Shown: piece after piece, positions 1-9,909 of the stretch
Layout: each line of letters starts with the position of its first letter
How positions within the stretch are numbered: position 1 is the stretch's first letter
NCBI GenBank assembly: GCA_013697725.1
Contig: JACCWI010000027.1
Location: forward strand, 19,701-83,700
Length of the DNA: 64,000 nt
Origin: Tatlockia sp.
Lineage (GTDB): Bacteria; Pseudomonadota; Gammaproteobacteria; Legionellales; Legionellaceae
Direction: 5' to 3'
Notes under the pieces: generated by a model
The model's input: only the letters and a program-made list of their open reading frames with translations
Databases searched by the model: none
What the model was told of the DNA's origin: nothing
Position numbers and translations under genes: made by a program

Positions 1-254
1 CTTCGCTTCGTTCTGGATGATGGGATTGGAAAGCAGGGAGAAATCCTGCGCTTTACTTTGGGCGATGGGCGTAGGGAGCAGGAGATCCTTCGCTTTGCTC
101 TAGATGACGGGGTAGGAAGCAGAGCTAGATCCTTCCGCTTTGCTAGTAGAAACATTTAGGTACTCAATCATCATCTAAAGCTAAAACTCCGTCATCCAAC
201 TTATAGCTAAGTCTCGCATCCAGAACGAAGCGAAGGATGTCCCTGCAATAGCAC
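1..254. repeat. Dispersed repeat with terminal inverted repeats (left end cut by window)
   Basis: The first 19 bases of the window (CTTCGCTTCGTTCTGGATG) are the exact reverse complement of bases 217-235. Between them are degenerate tandem units of about 45-50 bases beginning ATCCTKCGCTTT near positions 45, 85 and 130. The stretch ACTCCGTCATCC near 185-196 recurs in the element at 15077-15279, so the two are copies of one family. No ORF is carried, so this is a non-autonomous MITE or REP-like element. Its left boundary lies outside the window. Confidence 0.7.
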
Positions 255-373
255 AATCTTAAAATTGCAGGGATGTTGACTTTAATCAAGCTCGGCCTTA
301 GCATTCATATACCTTTTGTAGGACAGAGCTTTAAATTTCTACTAGGCATGAATTTGATTTCTGAGGATTTGTA

Positions 374-1342
374 ATGACGGTTAACCGTTTAAGAGAACTG
401 GTCAGTGAGGATTTTTCTGCGGTTAACAAGCTGATTATTGACAATATTCAATCACAAATTGGCTTAATTGATGATTTGGCACATCATATTGTTCAAAGCG
501 GGGGTAAGCGACTACGTCCTTTATTAGTTTTATTAGCAAGCAATGCTTGCGGTTACCAAGGTAACGATCATATCAAGCTTGCTGCCATGATTGAATTTTT
601 CCACACAGCAACTTTGCTGCATGACGATGTGGTTGATGAATCGACTTTAAGGCGCGGACGAGAAACGGCTAATGAAATATGGGGTTCTAAAGCAAGTATC
701 CTGGTAGGTGATTATCTTTTTACCCAATCCGTGCAACTTATGGTTCAGGTTGATAATCCGCCTATTTTAAAATTAATTGCCAACACTTCGCATCAAATTA
801 GTTGTGGTGAAATAAAACAACTCACTAATCGCCATAACTTTGCCCTTTCAGTAGAAGATTATTTTGATGTAATCCGATCTAAAACTGCCCTGCTCTTTGC
901 CGCCTCTGCTGCGATTGGACCTATGCTTTGTCAGGCAGAGAAGAATGTTGAAGAAAGTTTATATGCTTATGGGCTCCATTTGGGGAATGCATTTCAGCTG
1001 ATTGACGACGCCCTTGATTATTGCTCTGATGCCAAAACCATGGGTAAAAATATTGGTGATGATTTGGCTGATGGTAAAGTTACCTTACCGCTGATTCACG
1101 CCATGGAAAATTGTTCAGAAACTCAGCAAAAATTGATTATAGCTAGTTTAAAAGAAGGAAGTTTAAACAAGCTTCCCGAAATACTTGAAATCATTGACTC
1201 AACTAAATCCATTGAATTTACGCGAAATTATGCTGCTCAAGAAAGTGACCGCGCTCTTTCTTCACTCAAGATACTTCCAGATACGGTGTATAAAGAAGCA
1301 CTTATTGAGCTTACCGAATTTGCACTTGGTCGCAATCATTAA
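374..1342 (+). CDS. ispB: Polyprenyl (octaprenyl) diphosphate synthase
   Basis: Trans-type isoprenyl diphosphate synthase, 322 aa, which extends farnesyl diphosphate with isopentenyl diphosphate to make the quinone side chain. The first aspartate-rich motif DDVVD is at residues 84-88, preceded by FFHTATLLH and followed by LRRGR. The second, DDALD, is at 211-215. GGKRLRP near residues 43-49 is the usual substrate-binding basic motif. Length matches IspB. The ATG is preceded by GAGGATTTGTA, a good ribosome site. tRNA-Pro begins two bases from the stop and is probably co-transcribed. Chain length (C40) is inferred from the family, not shown by sequence. Confidence 0.93.
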   Translation: MTVNRLRELVSEDFSAVNKLIIDNIQSQIGLIDDLAHHIVQSGGKRLRPLLVLLASNACGYQGNDHIKLAAMIEFFHTATLLHDDVVDESTLRRGRETANEIWGSKASILVGDYLFTQSVQLMVQVDNPPILKLIANTSHQISCGEIKQLTNRHNFALSVEDYFDVIRSKTALLFAASAAIGPMLCQAEKNVEESLYAYGLHLGNAFQLIDDALDYCSDAKTMGKNIGDDLADGKVTLPLIHAMENCSETQQKLIIASLKEGSLNKLPEILEIIDSTKSIEFTRNYAAQESDRALSSLKILPDTVYKEALIELTEFALGRNH

Positions 1343-1343
1343 T

Positions 1344-1420
1344 CGGAGTGTAGCTCAGCCTGGTAGAGCACTGCCTTCGGGAGGCAGGGGTCGCAAGTTC
1401 GATTCTTGTCACTCCGACCA
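1344..1420 (+). tRNA. tRNA-Pro (anticodon CGG)
   Basis: A complete cloverleaf of 77 nt with encoded CCA. The acceptor arm CGGAGTG pairs with CACTCCG, the D arm is GCTC/GAGC, and the anticodon stem CTGCC/GGCAG encloses TTCGGGA, giving anticodon CGG (codon CCG). The T arm is present with TTCGATT in its loop. The gene starts immediately after the ispB stop codon. An overlapping small reading frame through this tRNA is not real. Confidence 0.97.
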
Positions 1421-1493
1421 ATAAAATCAATAAATTATGTATGACCGTCACCCTCATTTATTTCGAGCTCACGAGTGCATGCAGATTATATCG

Positions 1494-2009
1494 CTAATAG
1501 GTGCCCATATAATCGCGTTTTCCTATATCAACCCCTTGATTTCTTAAGATGTCATAGGCTGTTGTTACATGAAAGAAAAACTGGGGTAAGCCGTAGTGTA
1601 AAAGATAAGAGTGCCCTGTCAATTTTTTTTCTTTAGGTGTACCTGGCCGCAAAATTATTTCTTTTTCCTCACTACCAGTCATTGCTTCTGGATCAGCATC
1701 AGAAATAAATTGCAGTGTTTTATTAATACGTGTTTTTAAAGCATCAAAACTCGTTTCATTGTCATCATAAGCAGGAGCTTCTACGCCTGACAAACGAGCG
1801 GTTACCCCTTTGGCAAAATCCGCTGCAATCTGTACTTGACGAGTAAAATTAAACATTTCTGGAAACAGGCTTGCCTGAAGAAGGCTCTCAGGTCGAAGGT
1901 CATTGCTCGCAATATGCGCTTGCGCTTTATCTAAAATAGCATTTAAGGCAGTTAGTAATTGCTTAAAAACAGGAACTGATGCGTTATACATTGAAATGGC
2001 TTCTGTCAT
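1494..2009 (-). CDS. DUF1993-family protein
   Basis: 171 aa starting at the ATG at 2009, which has AAGGAAA just upstream; an in-frame extension to 2126 has no comparable support. The sequence begins MTEAISMYNASVPVF and contains FNFTRQVQIAADFAKG and a terminal HVTTAYDILRNQGVDIGK. This is the layout of the DUF1993 family, helical bundles related to the DinB/YfiT fold. No metal-binding histidine triad is obvious, so no enzymatic activity can be assigned. It is followed across a spacer by a minus-strand accessory block. Confidence 0.75.
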   Translation of the reverse strand: MTEAISMYNASVPVFKQLLTALNAILDKAQAHIASNDLRPESLLQASLFPEMFNFTRQVQIAADFAKGVTARLSGVEAPAYDDNETSFDALKTRINKTLQFISDADPEAMTGSEEKEIILRPGTPKEKKLTGHSYLLHYGLPQFFFHVTTAYDILRNQGVDIGKRDYMGTY

Positions 2010-2232
2010 TTTTTTCCTTTGAGATCTAATGTGGAAGCATATTAGCATGAGAAGATCTTTATACAAGTGGCATCCAACTATAGTATTTAATTTAATAATT
2101 TTGCCATCTTCGGCAGCTGTTTCCAAGATGGAATAGCTGCTTCATAATTCAACTCCAGGCTTCAAATATAATCCATGAAATAGAGACTTATTATTCATAA
2201 GAATATTCTCTAATAAATATAAAAAATAAGTA

Positions 2233-2778
2233 TTAAATTGCTGTTAGTCTTTCCTCTTGCCAACTATTTTTATCCGTAAGATAGCAACGAATTCGTTCAC
2301 TTTTTGTATAATTTTCAGAATGAAGTACAAGATACTCCCAATGGTGGATACAAATTTCAATTACCCCAAATAACTCATTTAGTTCATGACTTGCAGAATA
2401 GATCATTTGAATATTTGCAGGCATTAAATTCCAATAATGCTCTGTTTCTTCTCGATTAGTCAAAACTGTTTTTATACTAGCCTTTCCTTCTCCAATGATT
2501 TGACTAACATTAGGCTCATAAATTAACAGCGAAATTGCTTGATTTATCCGAATGTCAAAAATTTTTTGGGTATCAGTACGGCTAAGGAAAATTAATTTTT
2601 CATTTTGGTTAAATCCATAGAGCATCATTGTTCTAATATGCGTTTGATTTTGGCTAATGGTAGCTACTTGAGCGAATAATGGTTTTTTAAGATTATAAAA
2701 TTCCATGTTCAATAACTCTTTAATCCTAATCGGTATGCTTATAGGTCTTTCCATAAATGTATTCACTATAGGTAGCAA
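2233..2778 (-). CDS. PPOX-type flavin-binding protein (pyridoxamine 5'-phosphate oxidase fold)
   Basis: Up to 181 aa. The recognisable domain begins at the internal methionine at 2706 (MEFYNLKKPLFAQVATIS), so the true start may be 2706 or 2754 rather than 2778. Features of the split-barrel PPOX fold are the strand pair LFAQVATIS...TMMLYGF, the phosphate-contact segment LIFLSRTDTQKIFDI, and a C-terminal HHWEYLVLHSENYTKSERIRCYL resembling the FMN-contacting end of these proteins. The substrate is unknown. It starts one base after the stop of the upstream 407-aa gene, so the two are likely co-transcribed. Confidence 0.65.
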   Translation of the reverse strand: MLPIVNTFMERPISIPIRIKELLNMEFYNLKKPLFAQVATISQNQTHIRTMMLYGFNQNEKLIFLSRTDTQKIFDIRINQAISLLIYEPNVSQIIGEGKASIKTVLTNREETEHYWNLMPANIQMIYSASHELNELFGVIEICIHHWEYLVLHSENYTKSERIRCYLTDKNSWQEERLTAI

Positions 2779-4002
2779 TTAAAAAAGACTTAATCCTCTC
2801 ATCTCCAACACTTCATGGCTATAGCTTTCGCTTTCATAATCATTTAATTCTTTTGGTAAAGGGCTTAAATAACGAATTGCATCTCGTATCCATAAGGCAA
2901 CGGGTTTGTCATCATCCTTAAATCGTTTTGTTTTAGTTGGCTTCTCGTTAACCGCTACTAATAGTTCATCAATAAAGGTATTGCAATCGGTGACACCTGG
3001 TTTATTTCTATACTGAAAAGTCAGTAGATTTTTGATATTTTCAAATTTCGCAAAATCGTTGGGTTTGAGCTTCAAAACATAGATAGGTGATAAAACTCGA
3101 TGTAAACTTAGCATTTCAAGAAGTTTTACTCCTTTTGCGCTTCGTTGCTGTGCTTCTCTTTGTGTAATTCGCTCTGGATTAGTCTCATTATCAACTAATA
3201 ATTCCTCACCCGATTCAATTCTAATTGACTTTAATTCACCGGGAAGATTGAAGGTAACCCAAATGTGATGACCCAAATAACCCTGTACTTTTTCGCTTAA
3301 TACCATACCGGCATCGGCAGCCAGAATTGAGTAAGGAATATCAGACTCCAAAAATTCTTTAAAGGCTTTTTCATCTCCATTAAAATTCTTATAGAGTAAT
3401 TCCAGCTTTAACTGAGCCAGATTGTCGTTATAAACAGATGCAGTCAATGATTCAAATGTTCTATGCAATTCTCGTATTGCGTATTGCAGCGCATGTAGTT
3501 CTGAATCTTTAATCAATCTATCAGGTAATCGATATCCTAAAGAAGCACCTACATGAGCCCCGGCAATAGCACCGAAAAAAATTCCAGTAGGTACACGGCG
3601 TGCTTTAACATCATTGAAGAAACCAATACTGCCACCTGCAAGTCCACCCACAATAGCACCTATCGTTCCTAATATGCAGCCACCCAAGCATAAAATAGTT
3701 TGTCGCAAGTTATATAAAATTCCTTGAGCGCCTGTTTCTTGCGCTAAAGCATTGTAATGATTATTAAGTACTTTAATATGTTTTCCAATCTTTTTGTGCT
3801 CAGAGGGTTTGCAGTTATTGATGACATTAATTCCTTGAATTAAATTCATGAGATGTTGGCTAATTTGGGCTAGTTTTTGATTAGGCTGAGTGCTTTGCCG
3901 GAGAGTGTGATAAATATGCCATAAATAGTACTTTCCTTGAAAAATACTGCATTCTTGAATTGATTTTCTAAGTACCGCTTCTTGTCGCGCGCTTAACCCC
4001 AT
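2779..4002 (-). CDS. Hypothetical protein with glycine-rich membrane hairpin, effector-like
   Basis: 407 aa with no recognised family. Residues about 105-165 form two glycine- and alanine-rich hydrophobic segments (GGCILGTIGAIVGGLAGGSI, then GIFFGAIAGAHVGASLGY) of the kind seen in membrane-inserting glycine-zipper hairpins. The rest is helical, charged and soluble-looking. The C-terminus is acidic and then hydrophobic (YESESYSHEVLEMRGLSLF), compatible with an E-block type IV secretion signal. It lies in a run of minus-strand orphan genes. A Dot/Icm substrate role is inference from context. Confidence 0.5.
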   Translation of the reverse strand: MGLSARQEAVLRKSIQECSIFQGKYYLWHIYHTLRQSTQPNQKLAQISQHLMNLIQGINVINNCKPSEHKKIGKHIKVLNNHYNALAQETGAQGILYNLRQTILCLGGCILGTIGAIVGGLAGGSIGFFNDVKARRVPTGIFFGAIAGAHVGASLGYRLPDRLIKDSELHALQYAIRELHRTFESLTASVYNDNLAQLKLELLYKNFNGDEKAFKEFLESDIPYSILAADAGMVLSEKVQGYLGHHIWVTFNLPGELKSIRIESGEELLVDNETNPERITQREAQQRSAKGVKLLEMLSLHRVLSPIYVLKLKPNDFAKFENIKNLLTFQYRNKPGVTDCNTFIDELLVAVNEKPTKTKRFKDDDKPVALWIRDAIRYLSPLPKELNDYESESYSHEVLEMRGLSLF

Positions 4003-4095
4003 AGAATTCCTTTGAATAGATTAAATTACATGACTCTTTAAATAAGTTTGGCTAAGTAATAAAAACAGATTTACCTAGCCTCGCTACAAAGATTA

Positions 4096-5064
4096 TCAAA
4101 TAAAAGCATGAGAAAGTTCTTCATCTTCTTCTATATGCGCTTGAACACCAGCAATATTTAATTCTTTAAGGTTTTTAAATAACGTTAAATCGTTTTGTCC
4201 AGTTAAACAAAGTGAAAATTTGCTTAGCAATTTTCCGTTGACTCTATCTTTTAAGGATAATCTAATTAAATTTTTATCTTGCTTATCAATCTCAAGCTCT
4301 GAATAGCCAACATCTTCTAAATCGATATTTTTTGCTTTCAGAATTTTACCTAAGGAATTATAAGTGTTGAGGGGATAAATAGTCTCGCCAAGGTATTTTC
4401 CAAGCTCAGCTCGGGTTAAAAGGTAAAAAGGCGCTTGGCCAAAGCTAATTGCATGATTACCATTTACTTTATATTCTTTACGAAAGCTTTCAATATTTTT
4501 CAAAGCCATTTGTCTGGAATTTCCAATAATATCAATATAATAAAGTACATTTTTGTCTGCAATGAAAATAAAACTTTCTTTATATCTTTCAAGTTCTGAG
4601 GGAAGAAATGAGGGTGCAAAATGCAACGGATATTCGTTAGAGCGCACTTCATAAGAAAGTATAGAATTTTTAGCCTTATCATTAACGAATGCATGTGCAA
4701 CTAAAACAAAGGGCGAGCAGATAAACGTTAGAGCATTTGCGAAGATTAATCTGGGAAGAGAAAATATAAAGGCTAGTGCCATCATTGGAGCAGCCAAATA
4801 GATGCTTTCTTTAGCCGCTTTTCTAACCATAAAAAGTAATAATTGCGTTATAAGATAGTGGATGCCTAGTGTTAGGTAATCAAAAATACCAAAGTGCATT
4901 TTTTTGTAAGGCGAAGGATTTTCATTAGTGAAATCAGGTGCGATAGTGCCTGAAAATACTTTAAAAGTATCCCAGATTTTTTCCCAAAAGGTAGTTCTAT
5001 GCATTCTTGCGTTTGGAAACTCTTTTGTTTCTATAAGGCCATTAAACGGGTTAAAAAAACTCAA
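4096..5064 (-). CDS. Paralogue A of a three-member membrane protein family, effector-like
   Basis: 322 aa. The start is a TTG at 5064 with a strong AGGAG seven bases upstream; the next methionine is 21 residues in and would cut a motif shared with paralogues at 8982-9815 and 57637-58077. The shared N-terminus reads NPF..L.ETK.FPNAR.HRT followed by FWEKIWDTF, then a conserved HFGIFDYLTL. Two or three hydrophobic segments span residues about 60-130. The acidic C-terminus (HIEEDEELSHAFI) looks like an E-block secretion signal. No enzymatic motif is seen. The promoter carries the CCGTA-N5-TACGG palindrome. Confidence 0.6.
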   Translation of the reverse strand: MSFFNPFNGLIETKEFPNARMHRTTFWEKIWDTFKVFSGTIAPDFTNENPSPYKKMHFGIFDYLTLGIHYLITQLLLFMVRKAAKESIYLAAPMMALAFIFSLPRLIFANALTFICSPFVLVAHAFVNDKAKNSILSYEVRSNEYPLHFAPSFLPSELERYKESFIFIADKNVLYYIDIIGNSRQMALKNIESFRKEYKVNGNHAISFGQAPFYLLTRAELGKYLGETIYPLNTYNSLGKILKAKNIDLEDVGYSELEIDKQDKNLIRLSLKDRVNGKLLSKFSLCLTGQNDLTLFKNLKELNIAGVQAHIEEDEELSHAFI

Positions 5065-5122
5065 TTTATTCTCCTGGTGGTTTTTACTTCAACAGTTATA
5101 CTGAATTATAGACATTTAGTCG

Positions 5123-5167
5123 ATTTTATCGGTTAATCCTAAGCTTGTATATCCGTAATAAATACGG
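5123..5167 (-). promoter_or_regulatory. Palindrome-activated promoter of the 322-aa paralogue A
   Basis: Read on the minus strand: CCGTA-TTTAT-TACGG (5167-5153), one base, -35 TATACA (5151-5146), 17-bp spacer, -10 TAAAAT (5128-5123). The predicted start is near 5116, about 50 bases before the TTG start. The same arrangement occurs at 11621-11665 and 12574-12618. Confidence 0.7.
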
Positions 5168-5222
5168 AACTCCCAAGGTTAACCTCAGAGAATTTTTAGA
5201 CCTACAAACACTACAGCATATC

Positions 5223-8200
5223 TTATTGCAGCTGTGATACTCGTTGCGTAATTTGTTGTTCATAATTAGAAATCAGTTTTTCATCTACTATTTTTTTCTC
5301 TTGATAATGATTGGAAAAGAACCCATTGTGACGCAGAATTAATTTTATTGAACATTTTGAGATTGAAGTTGCCAAACGCTCTCGCTGGCTTAGGAGAATT
5401 TGATAAAGTCTGGGCTTTGTCTCTTTGTAAATCTCAATATTTTTAAGACTAATAAGATTAAATAACTCATTTTTATGCAGATGCTTATGCCTGTCGCATT
5501 GCCTTTCCAAAGGTTTTTCTTTTTGCTTAAGGTATTGCCCTAAAGTATGCACGATATTGATTAGTAGAATGGTTTGCCTGTTATCAAAAATAGCTGACAT
5601 AGAGGACGATGATTTTTTAAACGACGAATCGAGTGTTTGGTTTAGATCTTCGCGTGATCTAAAGTTATCTAAAACACTTAGTAATTCAAATCCATTAAAT
5701 GCTTGGTTGACAAGGGCATTCCACGCAAAAGAATTACCTAAAGGGCTATCAGTCTGTAGCGCTATAAAGGCTTCGCGTTGCAGCTGTTTTAATGAATGAC
5801 TCACTGCTTTCTGGTAAATATTTAACTGATTACTAACGTTGCAAAATTTTACACTGGCTTTATTAGCGTTTTCAGAAGGTATACCATTAAGCTCCAATAT
5901 ATAGCTTAATTTTCCTCTCTTATTCAATAAATTAGAGTTGGCAGGATCATTCCCATCAATTATTTTATTTACCTTAGCTAAACTAGCCAACATTTTCATT
6001 AAATTTGGACGACGATTATCAATAAACCAGTCAGTAAGCACTTTGATGACTCGTGTTTGAAGTTTGCTGAGACTCAAGAAAATTTTTAATTTATCAATGT
6101 TTTCCTTATAGGGTTTATAGCAATAATAGGCTTGCACTGACGTGCTTTGTACAAAATTTTCTAACTGCTTTAATCCCTTAACATATTGCTGCATAGACAG
6201 GTCATCATCATTTTCATGTTCAGTAGACTGAGATTTTTTTATCCACTTCAACAGGGTTGCATAGGATGAATTCTTTGCTGGAAGAGAGTAGTCGAGGTTC
6301 AAGCGATCAAAAATGTTAACGATTAGTTCCGGCGACAAACCTTGCATTGTTAACCAGGGTAATAATTCCAAAATGCTTTGACACTGTCTAAGTTCTTGAG
6401 CGATAAGATTTAAGGCATAAATATTTTTATTTCTTGCTAAAAGTTTAGCTGTTAAATCATCTTCTTCTGTCGCGAAATTTTCTGAGCTATTAATCGCAAA
6501 TAAATGCGTATTATAAATGGGAAATTGGGTAAATCGGTAAGATGGACTAGACTCATTACGAAAGCTAAACAGAGGTTTGCCAAAACCATTGATCATAATA
6601 TTTGATAAAATTGAATTTTCTTGACAGATTTCCTTGATGCACCCATCAAAAAAGTTTTTAAAATTCAAATCATCCACATCTAATAACGCAAATTTTATTC
6701 CATGGTGCTCAGGTATAATTATAAGCGTTTTAATTTGAACGGTCGTTTTAGCTAAATAATTTTTTAAAAAAATAAATTCGTCGTTTTTCATACTGAGCTT
6801 AACCTGGATATGGAACTTAAGATCAGGATGTGATTCGCTCATAAGATTAAAAAATTGAATGATGTTAGTTTGATTATCCTTATTAAGGTCTATAGCAAGT
6901 TCTAAATTTCTAATCGATGTAATTTGTCTTAACGCTTCTGCTAACTTCAATAAATCCATATTAAAAACATCTTTAAAGAACAATCGATGCACATTTTGAT
7001 TAGCGATTAATCCATTTATTAATGAAGCCATAAATTCTGAACTTGTTAAGTTTTGATAAAGCATCTTAAAGATGGGAGCAATTGAGCTAGAGGGAGTATT
7101 TCCGCCAAAGAGTCCAAGACCGGATAAATGTTGAAAATGAGGCATCCCTTTTTCTGGAAAAACCAGACCATTTTCCATTAATTTTTGGCCATATAATGGA
7201 GGAATTCCATGCATGAGTTTATATATTTGATCAAATTTCCTGATTTTTCCATAAGGTTTAAACAAGACAGAATCTTGTCGAAGCCTATCTAAAATATTTT
7301 TATAATCCAATAAAACACAGGCATCATCAGGAGCAGTGGTAATCAAGTTTGATATCTCTTCTGCATTTAATGAAAAAGGTAGATATTTTTCACCTTGAGC
7401 GTTTATACGAGCAAGCTGAGTAACTATGGCTACTGTTCTTTTAGGATCAATTTTCATCGCTAAGTTAAGTAAATCAGCTTTGTGATTATAAACATTCTCT
7501 TTGTCATAAGTTATTAAACTTAGCCATTGCCCTTCGTATTTAAAGAATAAATCAACATAGTGGGCTACTATATTTTTATCTCTCGGGATGTCTCTAATCA
7601 TTTTGCCGCTGCTAATCAAATCATTTAAAATAGCAGGAAACGCGCTAGGAAAAAGTTTATAAAACTCCTCAATCGAGTGAGCATACTCTGGATAATCTAA
7701 CTTAATTTTGCCCTCATTTATAAATTTTATAAAATTCTCAATAGGTAACGCGCTAGCCCATTGTGATTTAATATAACCTTCCATGTTTTTTAATTGTTTC
7801 GGACTTGCCTGCTCAAAGTAAAATCCACTCATTTTATCTAATCCCTGAGCCGAGGTTTCTGCGAAAAAGTGTAAATCAAAAAAATCAGCGTTAAGCAGGG
7901 AATTTTTTATTGACTCTTTATCTAATAGCTTTTCTAGCTGAATCCAATTCACTTTTTTGGCTAAGAATACTATTAATCTAAAGTCATTTTTAAGTTCAAA
8001 AATTCCTTCTTCCAATAATAACTCAGCCATTAGCTCAGGCTTATTTTCAATATTATGGAAATAAGTCTGGTGAATATTATCTATCTGCATATAGAGAGGT
8101 AGACTTTGTGGAATATCATGGCAATACTTTTCTATTAGGGGGAAGAAGTTATTGCATTGCTCTTTAAAAATTTGTTTTAATAAAGCCTTCTGTTGCAAGG

Positions 8201-8873
8201 TTTGCTGATAATCTTCACACGATTGCAAGGATACAAGCAGCGCTTTTTTAATAAAAGGATTTAAAGTTTCAGGGGTGAGGTCAGTTAACAATAACTTCAT
8301 TTTATGAGTGATTAAATATTTATATTCATCCTCTTCACCCTTTTTATTAATGACCTCACCCTCTGCTAGATGAGGAAGGAATCGTAGTAATTTCCAGGTC
8401 TTGGCCTTAGAATCAAATAAAAATTGATAAGTGACCTCTGTTCTTTCACTTGGAATTGGTGAGTCAAATAGTACCTCAAAGCTTGCATTACTCTCATTAG
8501 TTATAGGTTGAGATAATAGTTTGTACAACTCAATATTGTTTTGCTCAAGCGAGTGCATTAGGTGAAGGGCAATAAATTTTTGCAAATCTACCGGAATTTC
8601 AATCTTTGCTCCGCTAGATTTATCCGAATTTTTTTTCAATGCATAATCAACAAATTGCATAACTACACAATTAGAGATCTCACTTAAGTAGTCAGAAATA
8701 CTCGCCATTTGTTTCAATAAAGAATAATGCTCAGGTTTTGTAAGCTCTTGTTTAATCAGAGTAGGATCATTGGATTGATTAAAAACATCCATAATCTTAA
8801 CTGTTTTATCGAGAAATGCAGTCAACTTTTCATTATCTAAAATTAAATTTGTTAATTCTTGTTTCAATTTCAT
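5223..8873 (-). CDS. Large hypothetical protein, effector-like
   Basis: 1216 aa from the ATG at 8873, chosen because TAGGAG lies eight bases upstream; a longer frame to 8957 lacks this. The protein is lysine- and leucine-rich and predominantly helical, with no signal peptide and no convincing membrane span. A stretch near residues 635-740 (LRQITSIRNLELAIDLNKDN onward, with LKFHIQVKL and IKTLIIIPEH) has weak leucine-rich or alpha/beta periodicity. The C-terminus is basic with a final coiled-coil-like ISNYEQQITQRVSQLQ. I do not recognise a family. Size, orphan nature and neighbours suggest a secreted effector. Confidence 0.5.
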   Translation of the reverse strand: MKLKQELTNLILDNEKLTAFLDKTVKIMDVFNQSNDPTLIKQELTKPEHYSLLKQMASISDYLSEISNCVVMQFVDYALKKNSDKSSGAKIEIPVDLQKFIALHLMHSLEQNNIELYKLLSQPITNESNASFEVLFDSPIPSERTEVTYQFLFDSKAKTWKLLRFLPHLAEGEVINKKGEEDEYKYLITHKMKLLLTDLTPETLNPFIKKALLVSLQSCEDYQQTLQQKALLKQIFKEQCNNFFPLIEKYCHDIPQSLPLYMQIDNIHQTYFHNIENKPELMAELLLEEGIFELKNDFRLIVFLAKKVNWIQLEKLLDKESIKNSLLNADFFDLHFFAETSAQGLDKMSGFYFEQASPKQLKNMEGYIKSQWASALPIENFIKFINEGKIKLDYPEYAHSIEEFYKLFPSAFPAILNDLISSGKMIRDIPRDKNIVAHYVDLFFKYEGQWLSLITYDKENVYNHKADLLNLAMKIDPKRTVAIVTQLARINAQGEKYLPFSLNAEEISNLITTAPDDACVLLDYKNILDRLRQDSVLFKPYGKIRKFDQIYKLMHGIPPLYGQKLMENGLVFPEKGMPHFQHLSGLGLFGGNTPSSSIAPIFKMLYQNLTSSEFMASLINGLIANQNVHRLFFKDVFNMDLLKLAEALRQITSIRNLELAIDLNKDNQTNIIQFFNLMSESHPDLKFHIQVKLSMKNDEFIFLKNYLAKTTVQIKTLIIIPEHHGIKFALLDVDDLNFKNFFDGCIKEICQENSILSNIMINGFGKPLFSFRNESSPSYRFTQFPIYNTHLFAINSSENFATEEDDLTAKLLARNKNIYALNLIAQELRQCQSILELLPWLTMQGLSPELIVNIFDRLNLDYSLPAKNSSYATLLKWIKKSQSTEHENDDDLSMQQYVKGLKQLENFVQSTSVQAYYCYKPYKENIDKLKIFLSLSKLQTRVIKVLTDWFIDNRRPNLMKMLASLAKVNKIIDGNDPANSNLLNKRGKLSYILELNGIPSENANKASVKFCNVSNQLNIYQKAVSHSLKQLQREAFIALQTDSPLGNSFAWNALVNQAFNGFELLSVLDNFRSREDLNQTLDSSFKKSSSSMSAIFDNRQTILLINIVHTLGQYLKQKEKPLERQCDRHKHLHKNELFNLISLKNIEIYKETKPRLYQILLSQRERLATSISKCSIKLILRHNGFFSNHYQEKKIVDEKLISNYEQQITQRVSQLQ

Positions 8874-8981
8874 TACTGCTCTCCTAGGTGAGCTCACATA
8901 AATATTTGTGATTAAATAACTCACATGACAACGCGCGTTCATTAGCTTTTGGGTCAATCAATGAAATTATTCTTTCTAACC

Positions 8982-9815
8982 CTACTTTAATAGAGTTCCC
9001 AAAGTGAAAGCTTCATCTGTTTCTTTTGCTTCAATTTTGTTAACCACTCCACCAATATTCAATTGAAATAAAGCATAAATATTTTTTACCTGAGACTCTT
9101 CTAAGGATATTTTTTCAGGGATAACGTCCACAGTGAAAGGAGCATGGTTTTCTGCGCATTCGCCATTCATACAACCATTGCATTGTAAGGATGCACTGGA
9201 AGAACCAGACTCCTTTTTCCAAAACATTAATTGATAGGTTTTTGGTGGCTTAGGTATAAAAGAATTCTTTAGTTTACCTTCGTTACTAGCTTCTTTAATT
9301 GTGATTTTTAAGTCTTCAATATCCATTTCCTCATTTTGAAGAAATTGAGTTAAAGAAATTTTTTCTCCTTTAACTTTTCCATCCGAACTATGCTGTATAC
9401 CTTGGATAGCAAGAGCCTCTTCAAACACTTCGGTATCCACAGAGTAAGAAAGTATATGAGCTGCGATAATAAACGGAAGACTCACCAGTGTTCCTAACGC
9501 TGCAAAGGTGTAGCGCAATAAAATAAGCGGTATATTGATTAATATCAAGGGTATATAAATAACTCCAGCGAATAGGTTTTGTTTAGGCTGATGTCCACAC
9601 CAATTAACCAAAATCACTAAAATAGCGGGGATGAATAAGGTTGCATAATCAAACAATCCCAAATGTGGTTTATCGGAAAAAAATGGCTCACGTCCGGCGA
9701 TAACATTGAATGTATCTACTATTTTTCGACCTAGAGAAGTCCTCTTGGTGCGCGCATGTGGGTAGACTTTCGTTTCGAAAAGCTCAGCGAAGGGATTGTA
9801 AGGATTGTAATTCAT
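8982..9815 (-). CDS. Paralogue B of the three-member membrane protein family, effector-like
   Basis: 277 aa from the ATG at 9815, preceded by AAGAGGTGTTT; the longer frame to 9845 is less likely. The N-terminus aligns with paralogue A: NPFAELFETKVYPHARTKRT, then KIVDTFNVIAG and HLGLFDYATL. Hydrophobic segments occupy residues about 58-135. A cysteine cluster CNGCMNGEC near residue 220 is unique to this copy and could bind metal or form disulfides. The tail LFQLNIGGVVNKIE matches the tails of A and C. No CCGTA palindrome is seen upstream, unlike copy A. Function is unknown. Confidence 0.6.
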   Translation of the reverse strand: MNYNPYNPFAELFETKVYPHARTKRTSLGRKIVDTFNVIAGREPFFSDKPHLGLFDYATLFIPAILVILVNWCGHQPKQNLFAGVIYIPLILINIPLILLRYTFAALGTLVSLPFIIAAHILSYSVDTEVFEEALAIQGIQHSSDGKVKGEKISLTQFLQNEEMDIEDLKITIKEASNEGKLKNSFIPKPPKTYQLMFWKKESGSSSASLQCNGCMNGECAENHAPFTVDVIPEKISLEESQVKNIYALFQLNIGGVVNKIEAKETDEAFTLGTLLK

Positions 9816-9909
9816 AAACACCTCTTTTGAATTAAAATTGTTCATAGGGTAAGTTATTAAAACTCTAAACTCTTAGACGAATGTTAGAATATTATGATAT
9901 TGATTTTAT

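Noticed and set aside
1185..1424. Small plus-strand frame overlapping the ispB end
   Set aside because: It runs through the whole tRNA-Pro and out of frame with ispB, so it is a shadow.
8886..8935. CRP-like TGTGA...TCACA upstream of the 1216-aa gene
   Set aside because: The half sites are nine bases apart instead of six; the nearby GTGAGCTCAC palindrome alone is too common to call.
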